From Alisma plantago-aquatica (Eukaryota > Streptophyta > Magnoliopsida > Alismatales > Alismataceae), in the NCBI GenBank assembly GCA_963693085.1, contig OY856410.1:560407906-560471905 (forward strand): a stretch of DNA of 64,000 nt, written 5' to 3'. This document shows positions 54,880 through 64,000 of the stretch, in pieces (position 1 is the first letter of the stretch; each line of letters starts with the position of its first letter). Below the pieces are notes generated by a model. It saw only the letters and a list, made by a program, of their open reading frames with translations, was not told the origin of the DNA and searched no databases. The position numbers were made by a program, and so were the translations under genes.

Positions 54880-56310
54880 TTTTGTATGCCGGTCCTTCCC
54901 TAACCGCTTACGGATGTTATTATGCATTGGGCAACCCTTTTTTCTGTGATCGAAATATCTTTCTTCACCTCTCCCCCCACCATCAGGTCCATCACCACAC
55001 AAGAAAATCTTCCGTGAAACCCTTCTTCTTGGGTGACATTTTCCCATCTTCCATTATTCTATTCAACTTCGTTACACATCTATCCACCCGAGAGAACCTA
55101 ATGGTTTTCCCATCTTCCATTATCCTATTCAACTTCCTCACACATCTATCCACCCGAGAGAATATAATGTTTTTCCCATTTTCCATTATTCTATTCAACT
55201 TCATCACACATCTATCCACCCAAGAGAGCCTAATGTTTTTTCCATCTTCCATTATTCTATCCAACTTCGCCACACATCTATCCACCCGAGAGAACCTAAT
55301 GCTTTCCCCATCTTCCATTACTCTATTCAACTCCGCCACACATCTATCCATCCGAGAGAACCTAAAGTCCGTTTCACTCTAATCAGCACCCTTGTGGCCG
55401 AAGGATACTTTTTTTTTTTGACGGAAGAGTGGCCGAAGGATACTTAAATACACCTTTAAGGTATATTAGAAATACGAAGTAGATTTATAGATAAAATATA
55501 ATGAATGAGTGAAAAGAGAAAGAGTAGTAGAAGTTTCATTTTAAGACGATCAATGCTTTCAACAACTTTAAAAGCACATTTTGACCTCTTATGTGTCTTG
55601 ATTGTTGATTGAATTGTCAAAATGGATCATTCGAAGTTCCTAAAGAGAATGTTTAAAATGATCCCATATTTCGATGATGATGAGTTTTTGTGGCTTCATG
55701 TTGTAGATGAAAGGAACAAAAACTCGCTAGCTATTCCGTATATGAATCCTTCCCAAACTGATTTTGGAATCTGTTTTGCGTTGGGTTAACCCATTCCTAC
55801 AATAGAAATATATTTCTATGACAATCACCCCAAACCACCACCACCAAACCCTTCTTAATGGGAGTCCTTTTCCCAATCTTCATTATTCTATTCAATTTTG
55901 TCGTACATCTATCTATCAAAGAATACTGAACCTTAAAAAAACTGAATTCATTCTAGTCAACACCCTTATGGCCTAAAGATACTTAAACACACCTTTGATG
56001 GCGATATTAAAGATGGAAATGTAGTTTTAAAGACTACACATAATGAATGAATAAAGAAAAGAAATTTTTTAATGTATACGCAGTAAGAAAATTTATAAAG
56101 CCAATGAGAATACATAAGTCTCTAAATAAACGCCTTCTGAGGCCCAAGTTAAAAATTTAAAATCAATCTTGTAAGAACCTCAAAATGTCATTTTTATCAG
56201 TTATGTATCTTGGTCTTTAAAACGATATACTTTTATGGTAAAAATGAATCACCTGAAGTTCCTAAAGATCTTGTTTAATATGATGTCATATTCTTACATT
56301 ACATGGGGCC
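54880..56310. repeat. Tandem segmental duplication with diverged copies
   Basis: Copy 1 (about 54880-55700) and copy 2 (about 55720-56310) share, in order, a GCATTGGGCAACCC/GCGTTGGGTTAACCC segment, a CCCTTCTTCTTGGG segment, the minisatellite unit, ATCAGCACCCTTGTGGCCGAA with TACTTAAAYACACCTTT, an ATAATGAATGA segment and GAAGTTCCTAAAGA. Copy 1 has five minisatellite units, copy 2 one. No product is recognised. Confidence 0.8.
55041..55370. repeat. 66-bp minisatellite, five units
   Basis: Units start at 55041, 55107, 55173, 55239 and 55305; each has CATCTTCCATTATTCTATTC and ACACATCTATCCACCCGAGA. As 66 is a multiple of three, both strands stay open: plus gives FPSSIILFNFVTHLSTRENL per unit, minus gives VDRCVAKLNRIMEDGK-like units. 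Either could be an ancestral 22-residue repeat, or neither. Confidence 0.93.
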
Positions 56311-56785
56311 TACATCCTATTAATTGCTTGAAGTTGGCAAGAGCGATGTAACATACTAAATTTTGGTTATTTAATCTATTTCAAACTATTATTCGCATAT
56401 TTTCACTCAGCTAAAGCTCAATTTCAATCACGTCCTTTTCAACTTCATTATGATCTATTTTGATTGATTATCATGAATAATTGTCTCCTTTTGAGTTTCT
56501 TGTACTTAATAACTCATCACTCTTCTTTTGAGAGAGTAATTGGAAATTAGTCTTTCATTCAAGTATCATTTTTCATTCTTTGTGATCATTTAGTTCAACT
56601 GATAATTTGAATCCAAACTTTGATTAGACATCAGATTTGTGACATTTATATTGAGTGGACTAGGGTAGAAAATTGGTTAGCCCAAGTTAGAACCATGAAG
56701 TGGGGAACTAACATTTTTATAAATGAGCATAATATGATATCGATTCATAGATGAAATTTTGTGGCAATCAGATTTACACTATAGG
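56311..56785. other. Stretch before the gypsy LTR, possibly LTR-derived
   Basis: At 56347 TGTAACATACTAAATTTTGG resembles the start at 56786 (TGTAACATACTGAAATCC) and the sequence at 4294. So the LTR may begin here, or this is the end of another LTR copy. No coding. Confidence 0.45.
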
Positions 56786-59700
56786 TGTAACATACTGAAA
56801 TCCTCTATGTACCTCTTTGTACTCTTTTCTATAAGTTTTGTCCTTCATTTTCGTTCCATATGTCTTTGGACTTGATTTAGTGAAATTATGATGGTTATTA
56901 GATAAATATTTCCCATAGATTCTTAATATAGGATTGTATGCACAAATACCTCATTTAGATTTTAGATAATGGGCCTAAAGTGCAAATTGTACACTAAGAA
57001 ATAAAAAGAATAAAATATTTCGTCCTAGAACTTTCTAGCTAGAATAAGAGAAATAAGAGAAAATCCGAATTTTATATAAGGAAGAAGATAAATGCAATAA
57101 TTAAAGGTAATATGGGAATTAATGGGCAAAGAAGATAATTAGAAAGATTTGCACCAAATATGATAATTTGAAACCCATCAGGATAAGTTGATACTTAAAT
57201 TCATTTCCTTGATCAAAAAGTAACTTAAGGGCCAAGTATCATTTAAAGTGGAACATAAATATAAATATTAATGACATTATCAAAAGAAAATAGGAAATAT
57301 GCCAATAAAGTGAAATAAAATACTTAATGTTCTCAAATCAGAAAAGTATCTCCAAATTCGTATTTTAAACATAAAAATAAGCCTCTGGGCAAATTTGCAA
57401 CTAATTTGGATAATGTTTGAATAATGAATAAAATAGGAGAGAAAAAGTGTGTAGAATCTTCTATTTATTTAATAAATAAATAAATGATCTCAACTTGCAA
57501 AGATAATTGCAAAATCATGTTCCAATCCCTTAGGGAGACTCATGGGTGAAGTTACACAAAATTTAGATAATGTTATCTCCTCTTTTGAAGGAGGAAAGAG
57601 AAAATGACATTTTAATTATTTTACATATCAAACTTTCTCAAAAGGAAAAACTAACTCCATATTTGGATTCTACGCGTCAAAATAAGTCAGAATATAAAAT
57701 TTGGTAATTTTTGGACAACGTTTGAGTCTCCAAATGAAGAGAGAGAAAAACATTTAGGAATTAATTGAATTTTGGTCGAATTTTATTAGCAACCTACTCC
57801 TTGTCTCATCCGCGCGATCGGACGGCCCAGAGTCCTTCGTGGACCCGGGTCCACTGATCCGACGACTCACAGTCGTCTTCTACCTCTAATCGTAAAAGGC
57901 AACAAGCATTGTTTTCTCGATTTTTCAAATCAAATTATCTCGAGTTTTAATCGATGGATTTCGCTCAAACTTGCTTCGTTGGATTCCTTGCGCATTTCCG
58001 CACAGGTTTATCCCAAAAACATTGGGATTTGACTAGTTTTGGAGAAACACCCAATAGGGGCGCCGACCTCCTCTTCTTGCCCCTACCTAAACCCTAGTCT
58101 AGGGTACCTTGCCTATAAATATAACAACCCCAGCGACCGTCACCGCCTTAGAAACTCGCTCGTGCTATCAATTTGGTGTTTCGTGGATGTTCTGACCCCC
58201 AACTTGCCACCGAGGACCACCTGGCTTGCGGCGCATCTCCTTCCCTCGTTGCTTCGTCTCCGTCCAATCGTAAGGTACCATCTAGTTCGGCTTCGCATTG
58301 GCTTTAGTTCGACTACTTGCACATAGTTTTTCATTGCCTATAACATTTTCCCCCGAATCCATCTCAAACAGCTACTGCTGTTCTAGCGCGATGACGATCG
58401 GGCGAGGGGTGGAAGATGACTTCGTGATTTTTACCGTTTTGCCCCACTCGTCTCTCCTTTTCTTTTTTTCCCGTTCGGGGCAATCGTGCCTTTTTACTTT
58501 GTTTTGATCAGCCTTGACCCCGGCCCACACACCTGCAGCGAGAGGCCCAGGTCACGGGATGCGGGCCCCTCGGCCCTCTCTGTCTCTCTCGCAAGCTCTC
58601 TCCCTCTTGCTTTGCCTATGTGGCACTCTCGTATTGGTCGAAATAGAATAATTTCTATAAATTATTTCCGATGTCAAAAATTAAAAATAGATAGTGTTTT
58701 GAAATCAGAAAGACGAAATCTATCCATTAAAAATAATTTTGATTTTTGATTTTGATGTTTGCAAAAACATAGTTTTTAGAATGATTTAATTAACTTAAAA
58801 TCACTAAAATTAACCCTAAAAGTCCATATCTTTAAAATATACAATATTATATGTTATCTTGATCAGAAAATCCTAACTAGGATGATGGTGAGGTTTTTGG
58901 AGTCTGATTCGATGGTTTGCGCAAAAAGTTAGTAATATTAGGGTTTTCCACCTTTAAAGAGTGCATATAATTCTAATTCATAGATCTAATGATGAATTAG
59001 GGAAAGTGGGTTCTAAATTCATGTGAAGGGTTGGAAAGAGGGTTCTAGAACACCTGAGGCTAAGGTATGTGCATCTACTCTTCAGTTGGGAAAACTTTAT
59101 ACCATTACCTATAATTTCTTATGAGGCTTAATCTGACCTAATTCCTTGATTCTTGAAACCTAAATTGTTTATTGCCTTAAAATGTGTTGAAGTATTATCT
59201 TGTTTGGGTATTCATACCCCACTGCCATGTTACATAATCTTTTGCTTAATCTTGCCATAAGTCTTTTGTTAGCATGTAATTAAATGTTCTATTTAATTAT
59301 AAAGTATTGGTACTTATGTACAACCACCCATAGAGGGCATGTATATAATCGCCCTAGGGGAATGTTTATAATTCTCCCCATTATATTATAGGTGACTGGG
59401 AATGTCTTATTCTCCCCTCACCTAAGGTTAGAGGTCCGGTAGGTGCCTCAACCCTACTTAGTTAGGTAGACATATTAATTTACATGCAAAACCCTTATTT
59501 ACTTTGTTATTGGCAAGTTTCATTATAAAAAGCCTCATACTCCTTGATGTATCACTTTTCAATGAATCTCTAGCCTATTTTACTTGTTACAACTTTCTTG
59601 CCACTTTTTAGAATAATCTTGTAACACATACTTTTTTTTCTACTCCTCTTGCTGGGTGTCTTCCCAACCACCCAGGTGTTGGTGCTGTGCAAGGTGAAGG

Positions 59701-60011
59701 TTAGGCTTGAAGGAAGTTCCCCTCCGGAGTTGATCTTTAGCTTTTGGAAAGGATGGCTAGGTTGCTATAGCTAGATCCTGTTTATCTTATCTTTTCTTTT
59801 AGAAATCATTCATGTAATAAACAATAAAGCCATGTGAAGGCTTATTATTTCTTTCTTTCCGCTGCTATTGACATTTTATTATGTATCTAGAATCATGCTT
59901 ATTTACTTGGAATATTATGCAATCATCCTCAAAGTCTCTAAATGTTGTTAAAATTTTGGATGTTTGTATTTCCTTAAAAATTTAGTAAAGAGGTGATCTC
60001 GCCTCTTTACA
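56786..60011 (+). repeat. 5' LTR of the gypsy element
   Basis: Ends CTTTACA three bases before the PBS, which fixes the right boundary. The left boundary is TGTAACATACTG at 56786; an alternative at 56347 would make it 3665 bp. The length class resembles the 3458-bp solo LTR in copia B. A TATA-like TATAAATA is at 58114-58121. 58039-58326 (plus) and nearby open stretches are in the LTR leader and are not recognised as genes. Confidence 0.75.
58114..58121 (+). promoter_or_regulatory. TATA box of the gypsy LTR
   Basis: TATAAATA in GCCTATAAATATAAC, after CCTAAACCCTAGTC-type sequence. Confidence 0.65.
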
Positions 60012-60014
60012 GTA

Positions 60015-60026
60015 TGGTATCAGAGC
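60015..60026 (+). other. Primer binding site of the gypsy element
   Basis: TGGTATCAGAGC, complementary to the 3' end of initiator Met tRNA, three bases after the LTR. Confidence 0.95.
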
Positions 60027-60299
60027 CTTTATGCGACTATTAGGGTATGCAGTTGAAGCAAGGGTGTCTAGAAAGGATCAGGGTATCGGGGGCTGGCAAA
60101 ATTTTCCTCCATACCACTAGCTTGGTATACGAGGACTCCCGTGCCCATATGATCTGGCCTAGCCTGCGCCGATACAAATTGCCTGAAATAGTATGCTTTT
60201 AGGCAATAGCATTCTAGTTATCCTTTTCTCATCTCTATTTCTATTCTCTTCTCATCTATGATTCTATACTCCTGAGAACCTAATATGATAACCCTAATT

Positions 60300-61260
60300 T
60301 TTAGGAGAGGTGACTTGTTTGACAACGCGAACCAAGAGTCGACCCCTAATGACCCCGACACTCCTGTGACTCCTGCGGTCAACCAACCTGCTTCTGGTGC
60401 TCCTGCCTTCACACCTGAGCAAGAACTGGCGATGTTACGATAGTTGTTGTCCTCCACCATGATGGGACAACTCAACAACATTGTTGCTGTTGCTAACAAG
60501 CCGAGGGAGTTCACCCTCACTGACTTCATCAAGATGCAGCCACCCTACTTCAAGGGTGAGAGTGAGCCTAACATGGTGGACAAAGCCGACGACTGGGTGT
60601 TGGCCCTGGATCGGACTTTTGAGGGCATGGCGTGCCCTCCTCAACAGAAGGTTCAGTTCGCGACGTACGTGCTGGATGGACTGGCGTGCGTTTGGTGGAA
60701 CGATGCTGCCCGCACTCGGGACACCTCTTCTATGGAGTGGACCCAGTTTCTGAAGTTGTTCAGGGAGAAGTACATCTGCCCTACTTTCTTGAGGAAGAAG
60801 GAGGCTGAGTTTTACAGTCTCAAGCAAGGAAGCATGAGTGTGGCCGACTACACTCATAAATTTATGCTGTTAGAATGTTACGCCGCCGACCTTGGAGCTG
60901 ACAGAAGAGCAACCTTGTTCTTGGAAGGCCTGAACTATCATGTGGGTCGAAGCCTCATTCCGCATCTGCCACTCACTTTTCAACAGATGGTGGACAAGGC
61001 TCTCTCCATTGAGTCTTATCCAGGGTTTCAAGCTTCTAATGGTTTCAACAACAAAAGGAAGAATCTGAACCAACATGAGAACCGTGGGCGTGATCGCTAC
61101 AACAGGTGAAATCACCACCATCCTCCTAGCAGATGCCCCACCAACAATGCACCTGCTCATAATGGCAACCGTCCTCCGCCAACCTGCCATGAGTGCGGCC
61201 AAGTCGGGCACATCTGACCCAACTGCCCCTATTTCCAGCAAGGGCAGAATAATGCCCCGC
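60300..61260 (+). pseudogene. Gypsy gag
   Basis: A frame upstream of 60441 gives PDTPVTPAVNQPASGAP and then EQELAMLR before a TAG; the same frame then runs on to 61109. FIKMQPPYFKGE, MVDKADDWVLALDRTFEGM, YVLDGLACVWWNDA, WTQFLKLFREKY and EAEFYSLKQGSMSVADY are the gag order of Tekay/Del. After another stop comes the zinc knuckle CHECGQVGHI, with a stop before PNC. All three stops fit single C-to-T changes. The initiating ATG upstream is unclear; about 60300 is an estimate. Confidence 0.88.
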
Positions 61261-61340
61261 TGCCGCAACAACCAATATAGAACCCACCGCCGCGGAACAA
61301 CAATAATAACAACAACAACCAGAACCTGAGGCATCCTCCA

Positions 61341-62240
61341 GTGGAAAGGCAGAATGGGAGAGTGTTTGCTCTCAATGCTGAAGAAGAAGGTGAAGACAAT
61401 GAAGTGATTGAAGGTACACTGCACCTTAATATGCATCCTTTAAAAGCCCTGTTTGATTCCGGTTCCTCCAATACCTTCATATCTTGTCAGTTTGCCTCTA
61501 TGCTTGAAATTGAATCTGAGTTTATGGATCATGTGTTATATGTTAAAACTCCTAGTGGTAAAATCTACTCCTCGTACCTCCAAACTCATACCTTGGACCT
61601 CTGTATATCCGGTATAATGTTTCCCACAGTTTTTGTCTTACTTGATATGACCGTCTTTGACATCATCCTGGGTATGGATTGGTTAAAGAAGTATAAAGCA
61701 GTTTTGTACTGTGAGGAATCCAAGGTTAGGCTGGTTCATCCTATTGAAGGAAAAGTGTGTGTTAAGGGCAAGAAGCGAGAAGAGCGACAGTTTGTCATCT
61801 CTGCCATTAAAGCTGAAAAGCTTGTCTCGCAAGGGTGTAGAGCCTTTCTAGCCTCCATAGTTCTCGATGCTACACCTCCTGCTCTAGATCATGTTGATGT
61901 GGTGAAGGACTTCCTAGATGTCTTTCCCGAGGAGTTGCCCGGGTTGCCACCAACTCGCAAGGTGGAATTCTCCATCGAGCTTATACCTGGAACTTCACCG
62001 ATATCGAAGCCACCCTACCGCTTGGCCCCTACTGAGCTAGCTGAGTTGAAGAAGCAGCTTGAAGAGATTCTCGACATGGGCTTCATTCGCCCTAGTGTTT
62101 CCCCTTGGGGAGCCCCTGTCCTATTTGTGAAGAAGAAGGATGGATCTTTGCGGATGTGTATGGACTACCACATGCTTAACCAGGTGACAGTGAAGAACCG
62201 TTATCCGTTGCCACACATCTATGACTTATTCGTCAGCTGA
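61341..62240 (+). pseudogene. Gypsy protease and start of RT
   Basis: 299 residues. [17 protein letters not shown] near residue 35 is the aspartic protease active site, followed by [10 protein letters not shown] near residue 108. From about residue 185 [16 protein letters not shown], then [36 protein letters not shown] and [20 protein letters not shown] begin RT; YHMLN replaces the usual YRxLN. The frame ends at 62238-62240 because of a 1-base deletion near 62233; RT resumes at 62252 in another frame. Confidence 0.92.
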
Positions 62241-62824
62241 AGTCAGCCACTGTGTTTTCCAAAATGGATCTGCTAAGTGGTTACTACCAGATGCGTGTAA
62301 AGGATGATGATGTCCCGAAGACAACATTCAGAACTCGTTATGGGCATTATGAATTCATGGTCATGCCTTTCGGTTTGACAAATGCCCCTGATGCGTTCAT
62401 GGACCTGATGAACCGAGTATTCTGCCCATATCTTGACAAGTTTGTAGTGGTGTTTATTGATGACGTTTTGGTTTATTCTGAGACGTTGGAACAACATCGC
62501 GAGCACCTGCGGATTGTACTCAGCACATTGCGAGAAAATCAACTGTATGCAAAATTCTCAAAATGTGAGTTCTGGATAGAGGAAGTTATGTTTCTTGGTC
62601 ACGTGATTTCTGTCGGCCATACAGCTGTTGATCCTGCGAAGGTAGAAGCTGTGACAAAGTGGGATGCTCCGAAAAATCCGTCTGAAATCCATAGTTTCCT
62701 TGGTCTAGCTGGTTACTATCGAAAGTTTATCAAAGGGTTCTCTGAGTTGGCATTACCTTTGACCAAGCTGACTCGGAAGGAGGTCAAGTTCTCATGGACC
62801 CCTGAATGTGAGGATAGTTTTTAG
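62241..62824 (+). pseudogene. Gypsy reverse transcriptase, catalytic part
   Basis: 190 residues: [40 protein letters not shown], the catalytic box [12 protein letters not shown] near residue 67, [21 protein letters not shown], and [16 protein letters not shown]. Ends at TAG 62822-62824 within [13 protein letters not shown], where Gln is usual. YFIDD-type catalytic aspartates are intact. Confidence 0.93.
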
Positions 62825-63230
62825 AAGTTGAAGATGAGCCTGACTTCTGCTCCCGTGCTTGCTTTGCCTGTTGAAGGCATACCCTATGTCATTTACACCG
62901 ACACATCCCGACAAGGCTTAGGGTGTGTTTTGATTCAAGACAGAAAAGTGATCGCCTATGCTTCTCGACAGTTGAAACCTAATGAAGCAAATTTGCCTAT
63001 GCATGATTTGGAGCTTGCTGCTATAGTTCATGCTTTGAAGATCTGGTGACACTACCTCTATGGCGAAAAATTTGAAGTCTTTTCTGATCACAAGAGTTTG
63101 AGATATCTGTTGACTCAGAAGGATCTGAACTTGCGACAACGTAGGTGGATGGAATATCTTAAAGACTACAATTTCACCATCACCTATCATCCTAGTAAAG
63201 CAAATGCCGTAGCTGATGCTCTAAGTCACA
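62825..63230 (+). pseudogene. Gypsy RNase H
   Basis: 62828-63049 gives [40 protein letters not shown] and IVHALKIW, then a TGA where Arg (CGA) is expected. The same frame continues with [20 protein letters not shown] and the end [19 protein letters not shown]. The acidic residues YTD, E in DLEL and SDH are present. Confidence 0.92.
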
Positions 63231-64000
63231 AGAAGGATGCTATTTGTGCTGCTCTGAGATGTTCAGTGTGGGAAAACCTTGAACATGTGGCCAGTTGGAG
63301 ACCTCAGCCTGTCAATTCAGTGGATGAAGACAAGTTGTGTGTTCATATGGCCAGTTTGACCGTTACACCAACCTGGATCTCAGAAGTCATGACTGCACAG
63401 TTAGAGAGTTCTGAGCTTGAAGAGATGAAAGCTTTATCTGAGAAACCGCAATCTGACTTCTCTGTCGGAGTGGATGGTGTTGTCCGCTTCAGACAAAGGT
63501 TGTGGATTCCCAATGCTGGTAATTTGAGACAGAAGGTTCTGAGTGAAGCTCATGGGTCCAAGTACACCATTCACCCTGGCACAACCAAGATGTACAAGGA
63601 CATACAGCGAAGCTTCTGGTGGAAGAATATGAAGAATGATATAGCTCTGTTCGTGGCGAAGTGCTTGACATGTCAGCAAGTCAAGATTGAACATCAACGA
63701 CTCAGTGGTCTTCTTCATCCTCTTGAGATCCTAGAATGGAAGTGGGAGAAGATCACAATGGACTTTGTTACCGGTTTCCCTAAGTCCAAGAAAGGTTATG
63801 ATGCTGTTTGGGTGGTGATTGATCGGCTTACAAAATCTGCTCATTTCTTGCCTTTCAAAACCACGTATAAAGTTGCTGAGATGGCTCAGTTATATGTGGA
63901 GTGGATAGTCCGTATACATGGTGTTCCTACTGTGATAGTTTCTGATCAAGACCCGAAATTCACTTCTCACTTATGGGGTCAGATTCAAGAAGAGATGGGT
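63231..64000 (+). CDS. Gypsy integrase, partial, open to the window edge
   Basis: No stop from 63050 to 64000 in this frame. H2C2 zinc motif: [20 protein letters not shown] through [10 protein letters not shown]. Core: [20 protein letters not shown] with the first catalytic Asp, then [11 protein letters not shown], and [20 protein letters not shown] with the second Asp. The catalytic Glu, GPY/F motif and any chromodomain lie beyond the edge. Part of the gag-pol polyprotein whose upstream portions are broken, so it is not an independent gene. Confidence 0.9.

Larger units (their letters stand above)
56786..64000 (+). mobile_element. Ty3/gypsy element, Tekay/Del type, right-truncated by the window
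   Basis: LTR, PBS, gag, protease, RT, RNase H and integrase in gypsy order on the plus strand; the element runs out of the window inside the integrase core. RT and integrase sequences match the chromovirus Tekay/Del branch; the chromodomain would lie beyond the edge. A few stops and one 1-base deletion break it, mostly C-to-T type changes. Confidence 0.92.

Noticed and set aside
54882..55382. 166-codon plus-strand open frame
   Set aside because: It is kept open by a 66-bp minisatellite; the minus strand is equally open. No start or domain decides for a gene.
58039..58749. Open frames in the gypsy LTR (possible host gene)
   Set aside because: They lie just around the LTR TATA box, are short, overlap and show no motif; they fit the LTR leader.
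60435..60857. Minus-strand 140-codon frame over gypsy gag
   Set aside because: Antisense shadow of gag, which has clear family motifs on the plus strand.

Overview
The window is intergenic, repeat-dominated DNA from a flowering plant. Nearly every recognisable reading frame belongs to a transposable element: Ty1/copia, Ty3/gypsy (one Athila-like, one chromovirus-like), an L1-type LINE, a tRNA-derived SINE, hAT-like DNA elements and a MITE flanked by AT microsatellites. No intact host gene, tRNA, rRNA or CRISPR array was found. The species cannot be named from this. The density and nesting suggest a fairly large, methylated plant genome. Many coding breaks look like C-to-T or G-to-A changes.

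Layout. 1-3358: 3' part of a plus-strand copia element (A) with its 3' LTR. 3466-4490: imperfect inverted repeat. About 5030-6640: LINE relic. 7481-9235: hAT-type element with a perfect 8-bp target duplication. 9244-11066: AT-rich DNA with a microsatellite and a possible Helitron end. 11072-23672: complete minus-strand copia element (B) with target duplication ACATC, two 2248-bp LTRs, an almost open gag and a wrecked pol; its left LTR carries a 3458-bp solo gypsy-type LTR with target duplication CTGCA. 23678-27721: AT-rich DNA with a SINE and several old tandem duplications.

27800-53137 is a four-level nest. A MITE-like element sitting between AT microsatellites was hit by copia element C (minus, 27917-52862, ACATA). 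C was then hit in its integrase gene by a 16.8-kb Athila-like gypsy element (plus, 32330-49142, GTCCA). By eye, LTR divergence is larger for C than for the Athila element, as the nesting requires. 53717-54662: hAT-type MITE. About 54880-56310: tandem segmental duplication with a 66-bp minisatellite expanded in one copy. From about 56786 (or 56347) to the window end: a gypsy element of Tekay/Del type, cut off by the window.

The most interesting object is the Athila-like element. Downstream of gag-pol it carries a third, about 5-kb coding region that reads as one decayed frame. It holds an ATHILA-type plant-transposon domain, a proline/acid-rich and coiled-coil middle, and two successive Ulp1/C48 (SUMO-protease-like) domains. 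Two modules of CpG-rich palindromic motifs, each ending in a TATA-like box, precede it and resemble the arrangement in the element's own LTR. Analogous palindrome arrays upstream of the LTR promoter occur in copia B and perhaps copia A, with a different motif in each family.
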